From: Alphaproteobacteria bacterium
GTDB lineage: Bacteria; Pseudomonadota; Alphaproteobacteria; Caulobacterales; Parvularculaceae
DNA: 64,000 nucleotides
NCBI GenBank assembly: GCA_016125425.1
Contig: WGLT01000009.1
Coordinates: 1 to 64,000, forward strand
Reading direction: 5' to 3'
Part shown: positions 1 to 7,948 of the stretch, piece by piece
How positions within the stretch are numbered: the first letter of the stretch is position 1
Layout: every line of letters begins with the position of its first letter
Translations under genes and position numbers: made by a program
Notes under the pieces: generated by a model
What the model saw: the letters and a program-made list of their open reading frames with translations, nothing else
Database searches by the model: none
Told to the model about the DNA's origin: nothing

Positions 1-233
1 AAGATCAACCGCCATTGCTGGTTGACGCGGATCGAATGCAGCCCCGCCAGATTGCCGCGCAGCTTCTCGAAGTGATTGCTGGGCGGCACGCGCAAGTCCT
101 GATCGGTCACGGCATCATCGATCATCTGGAGCTTTCTAAACAACCGGGCTTCGAGATCGGACGGAATGTGGCGGGAGCGGACATCATCCACAAAGAAGGC
201 CCGCAGCCAGTCATCCCGAAAGCCTACGATCAC
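1..233 (-). CDS. higB: HigB/RelE-type toxin of a toxin-antitoxin pair, C-terminus cut by the window edge
   Basis: Reading leftward from GTG at 233 gives an open frame to the window edge (about 77 codons). It begins VIVGFRDDWLRAFF and carries FEKLRGNLAG, HSIRVNQQWRLI near its end. This is the layout of HigB-type toxins (plasmid maintenance system killer proteins), small ribosome-dependent mRNA endonucleases in which 'LxGxLxGxxSIRVNxxWRL' is the conserved C-terminal block. The matching HigA antitoxin normally follows directly and would lie left of the window. Position beside relaxase and AlpA genes fits a stability module of the mobile element. The start codon is inferred from the family N-terminus; only the last few residues are missing. 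Family assignment is firm, activity is not tested. Confidence 0.8.
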   Translation of the reverse strand, partial: MIVGFRDDWLRAFFVDDVRSRHIPSDLEARLFRKLQMIDDAVTDQDLRVPPSNHFEKLRGNLAGLHSIRVNQQWRLI

Positions 234-265
234 AGGCCCACTCCAAACATGGGTGTATGTACCAC

Positions 266-293
266 ACTATAACTCATTCCGCAATAGGGAATG
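266..293 (-). promoter_or_regulatory. Probable promoter/operator of the higB-type toxin unit
   Basis: Upstream of the toxin gene lies an inverted repeat CATTCC-N7-GGAATG (275-293), followed on the minus strand by TATAGT (266-271), a good -10 match. The area is visibly more AT-rich than its surroundings. HigA antitoxins usually repress their own operon through such short palindromes, so the repeat is a candidate operator. No well-spaced -35 box is obvious. Confidence 0.4.
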
Positions 294-294
294 T

Positions 295-540
295 TCAAGC
301 GTCCAGCCCAAACAGCTCGTCGAACAAATCGCCGAACCATTGCTCGAACACCTCGATCTCGGCCTCTGTGACCGGGACAGGATGGGGCCAGTCGTCGGTG
401 ACGGTCCAGGCGGAGAGGTCATGCTTGGGCGGCCTGCCGGGGAACGGCCACGGATAGCCCAGCAGCGCCTCAAGCTGCTCGGACGCCGTGGGCGGCCTGA
501 CGCGGGGAGAGCGGGAGCGCGCGCCGCGATCAGACGGCAT
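295..540 (-). CDS. Small conserved hypothetical protein of conjugative elements
   Basis: An 81-residue protein of unknown function. The N-terminus is Arg-rich and basic; the C-terminal half is acidic and ends with a pattern of Glu and aromatic residues (EAEIEVFEQWFGDLFDELF). No catalytic motif or membrane segment is visible. Its ATG overlaps the stop of the AlpA-like gene by 11 bases, so the two are very likely translated together. The setting between an AlpA regulator and a toxin gene beside a TraA relaxase suggests an accessory protein of the mobile element. I recognise no characterised family. Confidence 0.6.
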   Translation of the reverse strand: MPSDRGARSRSPRVRPPTASEQLEALLGYPWPFPGRPPKHDLSAWTVTDDWPHPVPVTEAEIEVFEQWFGDLFDELFGLDA

Positions 541-748
541 CGAGGCTGCGCCCGCTTCCCGGCCGCCACGCCACGGGATCGGCGACCCAACGGTCGATGT
601 CGGATTCCCGCCAGCCCGCGCCGTTGATGCTGATCTTGATCCGGGGCGGGAACGTGCCTTCAGCGATCTTGCGGTAGATGGTGGACCGGGACAGGCCGGT
701 GCGGGCGAGCACAGTGTTCATGCGGATGATACGGTCTGGCTGGCGCAT
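530..748 (-). CDS. AlpA-family DNA-binding regulator
   Basis: A 72-residue protein with a single winged helix-turn-helix near residues 8-52: 'VLARTGLSRSTIYRKIAEGTFPP' type, followed by 'GWRESDIDRWV'. This is the signature of AlpA/MerR-like excisionase-type regulators, which control excision or integrase genes of prophages and integrative elements. The start at 748 is supported by AGGAGG about 11 bases upstream. The gene overlaps the downstream hypothetical gene (ATG inside its stop region), so they form one unit. Its likely role is control of genes of the conjugative element at the left of the window. The target sites are unknown. Confidence 0.85.
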   Translation of the reverse strand: MRQPDRIIRMNTVLARTGLSRSTIYRKIAEGTFPPRIKISINGAGWRESDIDRWVADPVAWRPGSGRSLDAV

Positions 749-877
749 GGCCGGGTTGCCTCCTGCTGGCTGTTTCTGACGATTGCAGAGACCAGACAGA
801 GCGACGATTTGTTGTTGCGCAAGAGTGATTTAGACGTCGTAGCGCCGTGGCGTAGAGGAGGTTAAAAATAGGCGGGG

Positions 878-3811
878 TTAAAGTCCGATGCTCCGGCCTC
901 TGCCGAGGTCGAGGCCGTGGCTGAAGGCGAGTTCCCGACCAAGGCTGCGGCCCGAGTCGATCCCGATGCCGAGGTCGCGCTTGCGGCCCGCGAGGATGGA
1001 TTCCATCTGCGGATCGCGCTCCAGGCTTTTCGCCATGTCGCCCATCGCCGACCGTGTGGCCTTGTAACCGGACATGTCGCCCGCCTGATACTGGCGCTGG
1101 CTGGCTTGGCCGAGTTCCCGCCAGCGTTCCACGAAGCGGTCGGCGCGGCGCTGCGGATCGGTGCGCAGCTCGGTCTCCAACTGGAGGGCGCGCACGGTGC
1201 GATTGACCTGGCCCGTGGCCGCTTCCGAGGCAAGCTCCGGGTCCTTCTTGTAGGCGGCTTCGGCGTCGTGCGGGCCGTAGGGCCGCACCTCCTCGAAGGC
1301 TTTGCGGGCATCCTGCAATTCCGTCACCTGCTCCGGGCTGGCTTGGCCGCCTTGCTCCTGCATATCAAAGATCGCATTCACGGCGCGGGCGTGGCGGACG
1401 AGCGCCCGCGTGCGGGCGCGGCGCAACGCCTCCCCCGGGTCCGCCGCCTTCTTCCTTTCCGGCGCCGCCCGTTCCGGCCCCTGTCCGCCATCGGCGGGCA
1501 GGCGTAGGCCGTCGAACATACCGCGCACCTTCTCAGGCACGACCTTGCGCACGATTTCGGCTACGCGCTCGCGGAAGGTGATCCCGCGCCGCTCGGCATA
1601 GTCCTGCGCCGGATCGGCGCGCTCGTAATCTGACGCCATATCCTTGGCTCGGTCGCGCGACAGAGTGCGGATGAGCCGATCCTGGTCGGCGAAGTCATCG
1701 TGGCCGTAATGCAAGTCCATGTCGTCGCGGTGACGCGACAGGGCGACATAGCTGCCGTGGGCGTCGAGGCCCGGCGTCGCCAGGACATGGGTGCGGTCCA
1801 CCGTCATGCCCTGCGCCTTGTGAATGGTCGCCGCATAGCCGTGGTCGATCCGGTCGTAATCCTTGAGGTCGAACGAGACATTGCGCCCGTCATCCGTGCG
1901 CACGGTCATAGATCGTTCGCCGACCTCAACGACGGTCCCGAGGGTGCCGTTCTTCACGCCAAGCCCGCGCTCGTTCCGAAGGAACATGACGCGATCCCCG
2001 CTGGCGAAACTGCGCTCGCCGCGTTCGACCATGATACGCACGTCGTCGCCCAAGTCGCCGGCAGCCCGCAGCCGCTCGCGTGCGGCCTCGTTGATCGTGC
2101 GCACCTCGGCATTGGTGTGGGTGAGGATGATGCGGCTCTTGTGGGGCGACGCCTGCCGGTCGCGGTCCCAACGGTCGATCAGATCGTCGCGCGCTTGCTC
2201 GCGTGTCGCAGCGGCATGGACCATGCCATACGCGTCATAGGCATGGATCGCGTCGCCGGTGCGGCCGGTCGCCAGATCGCGCGTGGCGTCGCGCTGCCAG
2301 TCCTCCCGCTGACGGCGCACCTCGCCGATCTCCGCCCCGCCGTGGCGCTCAAAGATGGAGCGGAACGCCGCGCCCGCCTCGATAGATTGCAACTGCTGCG
2401 GATCGCCGACCAGCACCACCTTGGCGCCAGCCTCGGCGGCATGGGACAGCACGCGCTCCAACTGGCGCGTGCCGACCATGCCTGCCTCGTCGATGACAAG
2501 CACATCGCGGGACGTGAGCAGGTCGCGGCCCTGTCCCCAGCCATGTTCCAGGCTAGCGATGGTGCGCGAGGCGATGCCCGAGCCGCTTTCCAGATTCTCG
2601 GCGGCGATGCCGGACAGCGCCACGCCCCGGACCTCGTAGCCCGCCGCTTCCCAGGCTTCACGCGCTACGCCCAGCATCGCGCTTTTCCCAGTCCCGGCGT
2701 AACCGACCACGACGCCGAGATCGCGCCCGTCCGTGACATGCGTAAGCGCCTCGGCCTGCTCGCCGGACAGGACAAGGCCGCGCGCTTCCGCCCGCGCGAG
2801 CGCCGTTTCGCGGTCCTTGTCATCGACCTCATGGCGTTCTCGCTCGGCCATGCGTTCTGCGGCGCGATGCAGGCGCTGTTCGGTCTCGATCATGTCGCGG
2901 GTGGTGAAGCGGTCCTCGCCGCGTTCATCCTTGCCAAGTTCGACCAGATCGGGAGCGCCGCGCAGCGCGCACATCACGGTGTTGAACTGCTCGATTCCGT
3001 CGCTGTGCCGGTGCGCGAACATCGCCATGTCGCGCCGCGTGAAGGTCGATTGCTGGTGGGTGATTGCGTCGAACGCCACCGAAGGATCGGCGATGATCCG
3101 TGCGCCGTTGTTGCGCGCGATCTCGCGGTGCATGTCCGCGCGGTCGGCGGCCTCTAACCCTTCGCCCTCGATCCGCTGTGCGGTCGCGCCGATTTGGCTT
3201 TGCGGCTCCAGCGCAATGCCCTGCGCTTCCAGGCTGCGATGGTCGATGCGCGCGTCGATGTCGAGTTCGGCCAGCCGCTCGTTGGCAAGCTCGGCCCAGC
3301 GTTCGCGCCAACGCTCGACCATCTCGGTGCGGTTCCAGTCTCGCACCTTCGGGCCGAAGCCGTCCCCGTCCACGGATCGCATGGTCAGCATGACATGGGC
3401 ATGGGGCTTGGGCGTCCCATCCTCAGCCATGTCCCAATGCACATTGAGATCGGCGATCATGCCCCGGTCCACGAACTCGGCCTGCACGAAGTCGCGGGCG
3501 AGTTCGATGCCCTGGGCTTGCGTCATCTCGCGCGGAAGGGCGAACTCGACCTCGCGGGCAAGCTGGGCATCCTTCCTGACCTCGAACACCTCGACATCGT
3601 TCCAGAGCCGTTCGCGGTCGGACCAATGCTCCGGTGCGTTCTCCGGCAGCATGACCTCGGAGTGGACGACGCCACGCTTGTTGGAGAAGTCGTGGCTGCG
3701 CTCAAGCCGATTATCGCGCAGCCGAGAGGCCGAGCGGTAGGCGGCGGAGGCCACCGCGCTGGAGCCGGCTTTGCGGCCGATGATCTTGACGTGAAGATGA
3801 TAGATCGCCAT
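878..3811 (-). CDS. traA: Ti-type conjugative transfer relaxase/helicase TraA
   Basis: A 977-residue two-module protein. Residues 1-220 form a MobA/MobL-type relaxase domain: the candidate nicking tyrosine Y25 sits in AAYRSA, and the metal-binding histidines are H125 and the HAH pair H137/H139. The middle and C-terminal part is a RecD-like superfamily 1 helicase with Walker A GYAGTGKS (about 370-377), Walker B VLVIDEAGM, a GDPQQLQ motif and a C-terminal HKAQGMT/YVALSRHR block. The protein would nick oriT, stay covalently bound to the transferred strand and unwind the plasmid or element. Length (usual 950-1100 residues) indicates an intact gene. traC and traD lie divergently across a 170-base gap that contains the candidate oriT. 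The type IV secretion genes are not in the window, so the element could be mobilisable only or continue to the left. Confidence 0.93.
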   Translation of the reverse strand: MAIYHLHVKIIGRKAGSSAVASAAYRSASRLRDNRLERSHDFSNKRGVVHSEVMLPENAPEHWSDRERLWNDVEVFEVRKDAQLAREVEFALPREMTQAQGIELARDFVQAEFVDRGMIADLNVHWDMAEDGTPKPHAHVMLTMRSVDGDGFGPKVRDWNRTEMVERWRERWAELANERLAELDIDARIDHRSLEAQGIALEPQSQIGATAQRIEGEGLEAADRADMHREIARNNGARIIADPSVAFDAITHQQSTFTRRDMAMFAHRHSDGIEQFNTVMCALRGAPDLVELGKDERGEDRFTTRDMIETEQRLHRAAERMAERERHEVDDKDRETALARAEARGLVLSGEQAEALTHVTDGRDLGVVVGYAGTGKSAMLGVAREAWEAAGYEVRGVALSGIAAENLESGSGIASRTIASLEHGWGQGRDLLTSRDVLVIDEAGMVGTRQLERVLSHAAEAGAKVVLVGDPQQLQSIEAGAAFRSIFERHGGAEIGEVRRQREDWQRDATRDLATGRTGDAIHAYDAYGMVHAAATREQARDDLIDRWDRDRQASPHKSRIILTHTNAEVRTINEAARERLRAAGDLGDDVRIMVERGERSFASGDRVMFLRNERGLGVKNGTLGTVVEVGERSMTVRTDDGRNVSFDLKDYDRIDHGYAATIHKAQGMTVDRTHVLATPGLDAHGSYVALSRHRDDMDLHYGHDDFADQDRLIRTLSRDRAKDMASDYERADPAQDYAERRGITFRERVAEIVRKVVPEKVRGMFDGLRLPADGGQGPERAAPERKKAADPGEALRRARTRALVRHARAVNAIFDMQEQGGQASPEQVTELQDARKAFEEVRPYGPHDAEAAYKKDPELASEAATGQVNRTVRALQLETELRTDPQRRADRFVERWRELGQASQRQYQAGDMSGYKATRSAMGDMAKSLERDPQMESILAGRKRDLGIGIDSGRSLGRELAFSHGLDLGRGRSIGL

Positions 3812-3841
3812 CGCGATCCGAACATCACCACAGCGAAGCGC

Positions 3842-3870
3842 ACGTCGGAACGACGTATAAGCGCGCCCTC
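3842..3870 (+). other. oriT: Candidate origin of transfer (oriT) with hairpin and nic site
   Basis: Between divergent traA and traC lies a perfect 6-bp inverted repeat ACGTCG-gaa-CGACGT (3842-3856), directly followed by TAAGCGCGCCCTC (3858-3870). Known oriT regions of the RSF1010/Ti-plasmid class have a hairpin followed by a TAAGTGCGCCCT-like nic core, so this differs at one position. By analogy the nick would fall between 3865 and 3866. Location between relaxase and traC/D is also where Ti-type oriTs are found. The assignment rests on comparison from memory and on position. Confidence 0.7.
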
Positions 3871-3982
3871 GAAACTAATTTCTCGGGACTGCTCGCGCCG
3901 TTTCAGCCCGTCCCGGCAACCTTACAGCATTGCGGCAGGCGCTCAACTATCATCGCTCCATCGACAGCTTATGGAGGACATG

Positions 3983-4309
3983 ATGCGAAAGCCACGGGAC
4001 TTCGACGCGGAACTGAAGTCGCTCGAAGACAAGACGCGAGACCTGAAAGCCCGCAAGGTGCAGCAGCTCGGCGAGCTGGTCATCTCGACTGGCGCCGACG
4101 CCCTCAGCACCGACGAACTGGCTGGTGCGCTGATCATGCTGGCCGAAACCAAGGACGCCGGAAAGAGGGAGGCATGGGCGAAACGCGGGGCTGCGTTCTT
4201 TCAAGGGCGGGCACGGCGATCTGCGCCATCGCCTGACCGCGACGCTGGCGGCGCTCAACGGCAATCGGGCAGCGCGCAACCGGCATCAAGCGGCGCAAGC
4301 ACGTCATGA
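3983..4309 (+). CDS. traC: Conjugal transfer protein TraC-like
   Basis: A 108-residue protein: a charged coiled-coil start (KSLEDKTRDLKARKVQQLGELV, residues about 10-32), then STDELAGALIMLAETKDAGKREAWAKRGAAFF and a low-complexity basic/Ser tail. This arrangement is that of Ti-type TraC accessory relaxosome proteins. Three ATGs are available (3971, 3980, 3983). GGAGG at 3973-3977 favours 3983. It is divergent from traA across the candidate oriT and one base apart from traD, so the pair is one operon and probably binds oriT DNA together with TraA. Labels TraC and TraD are exchanged in some annotations of this pair. Confidence 0.75.
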   Translation: MRKPRDFDAELKSLEDKTRDLKARKVQQLGELVISTGADALSTDELAGALIMLAETKDAGKREAWAKRGAAFFQGRARRSAPSPDRDAGGAQRQSGSAQPASSGASTS

Positions 4310-4310
4310 C

Positions 4311-4529
4311 ATGCGCACCTGGCAGATCGAGCGGCGCAAGCGCACCCGGCATCTGATCGAACTCGGCGGCCTCGTCGTCAAAGCCGGGATCGTGGACCTC
4401 ACCGGCGATGACCGCACCATGATCTACGGCGCGCTGCTTTGGATGGCCGACAAGCTCCAAAGCGATGAGCGCGACAAGGCGTCGGCGCTATGGGCCGCAA
4501 AGGGGAAGCTGGCGTTTGAAGATGGCTGA
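4311..4529 (+). CDS. traD: Conjugal transfer protein TraD-like
   Basis: A 72-residue basic protein with the block RRKRTRHLIELGGLVVKAGI at residues 8-27, the hallmark of Ti-type TraD (ribbon-helix-helix-like small relaxosome protein). The remainder is helical with no membrane segment. It starts one base after the traC stop, so the genes are co-transcribed and probably translationally coupled. The frame stays open upstream of this ATG inside traC, but no in-frame ATG is seen there, so 4311 is the sensible start. It marks the right end of the conjugation genes; the next gene is a photolyase on the other strand. Confidence 0.8.
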   Translation: MRTWQIERRKRTRHLIELGGLVVKAGIVDLTGDDRTMIYGALLWMADKLQSDERDKASALWAAKGKLAFEDG

Positions 4530-4558
4530 ACATCGGTATCGTCAAACGACGCGTTCAC

Positions 4559-4572
4559 GCGACATATGTCGC
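4559..4572. repeat. 14-bp perfect palindrome between traD and the photolyase gene
   Basis: GCGACATATGTCGC is a perfect palindrome in the 83-base gap between two convergent genes. It has no T-run, so it is a poor intrinsic terminator. It could be a protein-binding site or part of the boundary between the conjugative genes and the stress locus. Function unknown. Confidence 0.4.
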
Positions 4573-4612
4573 TTCTTGGGACTAATGGTTCAACCCACAA
4601 GCTTGAAAAACG

Positions 4613-6112
4613 CTAGATCGCTTTCGGCGGTTCATGGTGAAGTACTTCTAATTGCATAGTCCGCAAATATGCAAACGCTTCCAAGGCGCGCCGACGCGCC
4701 AATGCATGATCCACGATCGGCGCTGGATAGTGCTTCTGCAGTTCAATCCCCGCGGCCAGACGCACGGCTTCAGGCGCTGTCCAGGGTTTGTGGATGTAGG
4801 CGTCCGGAAGCGCGGCGATCTCAGGCACCCATTGCCTGACATAGTGGCCCGCCGGATCAAATTTCTCGCCTTGGAGGACGGGATTGAAGATACGGAAATA
4901 AGGTGCGGCGTCTGTTCCACAGCCTGCGACCCATTGCCAGTTCATCGCGTTGTTGGCCAAGTCGGCATCGACAAGTGTGTCCCAAAACCAGCGCTCGCCT
5001 TCCTGCCAGGGGATCAGCAGGTGCTTCACGAGAAAGGAGGCGACGATCATCCGGACACGATTGTGCATCCACCCCGTAGTCCAAAGCTCGCGCATGCCGG
5101 CATCGACAATCGGATATCCTGTGCGGCCGCGGCACCACGCCGAGAAATGCTGCCTCCCGGCGTTCCACGGAAACTTTGCAAACTGCGGCTGCAGTGGCGC
5201 CTCCGGAAGAGACGGATAGTGGTGGAGGAGATGATAGGCAAACTCGCGCCAGCCGAGTTCCGACAGAAACTTGTCGGCCGCCGAACGCAGCACAAGGCCT
5301 GCCGATTGGGCCGCGAGCACCGCGTGCCACACCTGCCGGGGGCTGATCTCGCCAAAGCGGAGATGAGGGGAAAGCCGCGATGTCGACGCTATATCAGACC
5401 GGTCGCGCGCGTCTGCATAGCCGGTGGCAGCCCCTTCGAGGAACGCGGTCAGTCGCCGCTGCGCTCCCTCTTCGCCAGGGGACCACAGCTTCTCGAAACC
5501 TTCCGCCCAATTCGGCCGTGCGGGCGTGAGCTGCCATGACTCGAGATCGTCGCTCGGAATGTTGGGGCCGCCGGGCAACCTTTGAGGCAAAGCCAGTGGC
5601 GCATCGGAGATGCCTCTTGCTAGACAGGCGCGCCAGAAGGCCCCGTACAGGCGAAAGGGCTTACCATCCTGGTTCAAAATGCTGCCCGGCTCGAACAGCG
5701 TCGAAGCACAGAAGGTCCGCACCTCAAGGCCTTCTCTCTCAAGCGCGTGCGTTACGGCCCTATCCCGCGCAATCGCGAAGGGCGCATAGCCCCGATTCCA
5801 ATAGACAGCGCGTGCCCCCGTCTGCTGAATCAAGGACATGATCGCGGCCACCGGTCCGCCTCGACACAGCACCAATGCGCCACCCAGGTGCTCGATGTTC
5901 TTGCCCAGCGCCGCGAGGCTATGGTGCAGCCACCAGCGTGCGGCGCCGCCGAGCCGCCACCTTCCGGGCGTCTCATCATCGAGAATGTAGACAGCGACAA
6001 GAGGAGAGCCACGCGCGATCGCCGCAGTGAGCGCCGGGTTGTCGGCGAGACGCAGGTCGTCTCGAAACCAGACGATTACGGGATTGGTTTTCAGCGGGTT
6101 CATGCTGCCCAT
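4613..6112 (-). CDS. phrB: Deoxyribodipyrimidine photolyase (class I CPD photolyase)
   Basis: A 499-residue flavoprotein that uses blue light to split pyrimidine dimers in DNA. The N-terminal alpha/beta domain begins WFRDDLRLADNPAL (about 15-28) and would hold an antenna cofactor. The C-terminal FAD domain shows LGWREFAYHLL, GYPIVDAGMRELWTTGWMHNR and NAMNWQWVAGCG (near 390) with the conserved Asn/Trp residues of class I enzymes. Full length for the family. It is the last gene of the leftward RpoE-promoted operon, 63 bases after tspO. Photolyases are classic members of RpoE-ChrR singlet-oxygen regulons. Start uncertain between 6112 and an ATG nine bases downstream; neither has a strong ribosome-binding site. 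Confidence 0.93.
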   Translation of the reverse strand: MGSMNPLKTNPVIVWFRDDLRLADNPALTAAIARGSPLVAVYILDDETPGRWRLGGAARWWLHHSLAALGKNIEHLGGALVLCRGGPVAAIMSLIQQTGARAVYWNRGYAPFAIARDRAVTHALEREGLEVRTFCASTLFEPGSILNQDGKPFRLYGAFWRACLARGISDAPLALPQRLPGGPNIPSDDLESWQLTPARPNWAEGFEKLWSPGEEGAQRRLTAFLEGAATGYADARDRSDIASTSRLSPHLRFGEISPRQVWHAVLAAQSAGLVLRSAADKFLSELGWREFAYHLLHHYPSLPEAPLQPQFAKFPWNAGRQHFSAWCRGRTGYPIVDAGMRELWTTGWMHNRVRMIVASFLVKHLLIPWQEGERWFWDTLVDADLANNAMNWQWVAGCGTDAAPYFRIFNPVLQGEKFDPAGHYVRQWVPEIAALPDAYIHKPWTAPEAVRLAAGIELQKHYPAPIVDHALARRRALEAFAYLRTMQLEVLHHEPPKAI

Positions 6113-6175
6113 TCAGGACAATCCGGCGCATCTTGGCAGACCGGGATGCATGAAGGCCCGCCGCCGCCAATTTTG

Positions 6176-6691
6176 TCAGCCATTCAGGCGCCATATCTCA
6201 AAGTTCAGTACCGCGGCAAAGCCCACCCAGAGCGCCAGAGGACACAGACAAAGCGCCGCTATCGAGTCGATATGCCGCAGTCGAAGAATGGCTAAAACGA
6301 TCAGCGTCCATTGCGGCACGATGTTCAGCAGCCCGCCTAGGGTGCTATGGAAGCCAAAGAACAAGACCGACCACAACGCGTTGAGAAGAAGCTGAGAAAA
6401 GAAGAGCGCAAGTGCCGTCCGCTTTTCCACCCACGCACGATTTGCCTTCAGCAGCCGCCATACAGCCAAGGCCATCAACCCGTACAGAACCGTCCAAACG
6501 GGCGCGAAGATCCAGTTGGGAGGATTGAAGGCGGGCTTTGCGAGTGCCGCGTACCAGGGGACCAAATTGGGATAGGTCGCCCACTGACCCACCAGGGAAG
6601 CCGCGATGACCGGAACGATTGCAACAGCCGCCCGCTGCCATTTGGGCAATGGGCTCGAAGCAAAAACGTTTCTATCATTCGACGCAGTCAT
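6176..6691 (-). CDS. tspO: TspO/MBR family membrane protein
   Basis: A 171-residue protein with five hydrophobic segments. It contains the family hallmark around residues 50-72: AKPAFNPPNWIF, APVWTVLYGLM, followed by WSVLFFGFHSTLGGL and a WRLNG C-terminus. TspO proteins bind tetrapyrroles and act in porphyrin handling and oxidative-stress signalling. The gene lies between a fatty-acid methyltransferase gene and the photolyase gene on the same strand with gaps of 36 and 63 bases, so it is most likely an operon member under the RpoE promoter at 10168-10197. Binding and removing photosensitising porphyrins would fit a singlet-oxygen response. Confidence 0.9.
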   Translation of the reverse strand: MTASNDRNVFASSPLPKWQRAAVAIVPVIAASLVGQWATYPNLVPWYAALAKPAFNPPNWIFAPVWTVLYGLMALAVWRLLKANRAWVEKRTALALFFSQLLLNALWSVLFFGFHSTLGGLLNIVPQWTLIVLAILRLRHIDSIAALCLCPLALWVGFAAVLNFEIWRLNG

Positions 6692-6727
6692 GATGTGAGG
6701 CCCACGATCAACTTACGGGTTTTGTTC

Positions 6728-7948
6728 TTAGTCTTTCGCGAGCACATATAAGCCAACATCGACGGACGCTGCCCTGAAACCAGCTTCGCAATAGCAGAAA
6801 TAATAGATCCATAGGCGGCGAAACCGTTCCGAAAATCCAAGCTTCGCGATGTCCGGCCACGCTGCAAGAAATCGTTTGCGCCATTCGGCCAATGTGAGCG
6901 CATAGCTGGCCCCGAAGCTTTGTGTCGAAATCAGCCTGAGGCCTGCAATGGCGCCTTGCGCCCCGATAATGGTTTTGGTCGGAAGCATTCCTCCGGGGAA
7001 AATATAACGTTGAATGAAATCGGCGGACCGGCGATAGGCTTGGAATCGCGCTTCGTCTATCGTGATTACTTGCAGGACAGCGATGCCGCCAGCTTTCAGG
7101 CGGTCGTACAGGGTCTTGAAGTAGGCCGGCCAGTACGCCTCACCAACCGCTTCCATCATCTCGATCGAGACGATTCTATCGTATACGCCCTTCGTGTTGC
7201 GATAATCGGTGAATTCAAACGATACTTTGCCGGCAATCGCTTCTCGCTGGACGCGTTGCCGGGCAAAAGCCAGCTGCTCGGAAGACAAGGTAACACCAGT
7301 AACAACCGCGCCGGCGTGCGCCAGCTGCACCGCCAATGCACCCCACCCGCAGCCGATTTCGAGCACATTTTCCCCGCCGCGCAGACCCAGGAGCTCTAAG
7401 ATCTTGGAGAGTTTGGCGTTCTGAGCATCTTCGAGCGATTGTCCGGCGTTCTCGTAAAGAGCTGACGAATACGTCATGCTCGAATCGAGCCAGCACCGGT
7501 AAAATTCGTTGCCGAGATCGTAGTGAAACGCGATGTTCCGGCGACTGCCCGCCTTGCTGTTCGTCCGCAGAAGATGCAGGAGGCGATTGAGCGTGCGAAC
7601 CGCCCAGAATCCAGACATCTTACGATCAACAACGGTTATGTTGCGGGCCGCCAATTCCAGGAGTGCCACAAGATCAGGGCTTGACCAATCGCCGTCGATG
7701 TACGCTTCTGCAAAACCGATATCGCCGTGACTTACAAGACGCCTGATCGCTCGCCATCTATAGACAACTAGCGTAGCCGAAGGTCCAGCGTGATTGCCAG
7801 CATGCTCTATGCGCTCTCCGGAAGGCAGCAGAATGGAGATATGACCACATTCTATCTGTGCAACAATTCTGCGGACGACACGGGTGGCCACAGTCTGCTC
7901 CTGACCGCCTGTAACCCCCAGTGTTTTCGTTCTGCTCTCAAAAGACAT
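6728..7948 (-). CDS. Cyclopropane-fatty-acid-synthase-like SAM methyltransferase
   Basis: A 406-residue class I SAM-dependent methyltransferase of the CFA synthase family. Motifs are HYDLGNEFYRCWLD and MTYSSALY (substrate/bicarbonate side), VLEIGCGWG (SAM motif I, about residue 195) and IVSIEMMEAVGE. These enzymes methylate or cyclopropanate double bonds of phospholipid acyl chains in the membrane. The ATG overlaps the DUF1365 stop by 11 bases, so translation is coupled. Its operon partners are an FAD amine-oxidase-like protein and DUF1365, the same trio found next to rpoE-chrR in Rhodobacter sphaeroides-type clusters, where a CFA-like methylase takes part in furan fatty acid synthesis. Whether this copy makes cyclopropane, methylated or furan lipids cannot be told from sequence alone. 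Confidence 0.9.
   Translation of the reverse strand: MSFESRTKTLGVTGGQEQTVATRVVRRIVAQIECGHISILLPSGERIEHAGNHAGPSATLVVYRWRAIRRLVSHGDIGFAEAYIDGDWSSPDLVALLELAARNITVVDRKMSGFWAVRTLNRLLHLLRTNSKAGSRRNIAFHYDLGNEFYRCWLDSSMTYSSALYENAGQSLEDAQNAKLSKILELLGLRGGENVLEIGCGWGALAVQLAHAGAVVTGVTLSSEQLAFARQRVQREAIAGKVSFEFTDYRNTKGVYDRIVSIEMMEAVGEAYWPAYFKTLYDRLKAGGIAVLQVITIDEARFQAYRRSADFIQRYIFPGGMLPTKTIIGAQGAIAGLRLISTQSFGASYALTLAEWRKRFLAAWPDIAKLGFSERFRRLWIYYFCYCEAGFRAASVDVGLYVLAKD

Noticed and set aside
1700-3157. 485-residue open frame on the plus strand
   Set aside because: It lies wholly antisense to traA, whose protein motifs are complete. Long antisense frames are expected in GC-rich genes, and this translation has no domain character.
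4530-4612. tRNA gene or attachment site at the junction of conjugation and stress genes
   Set aside because: No cloverleaf could be folded and no direct repeat of the junction was found in the window.
6641-6728. Additional RpoE promoter in front of tspO
   Set aside because: GTAAGTT is present on the minus strand, but no TGATCC lies 17 bases upstream; tspO is more likely read through from the operon promoter.
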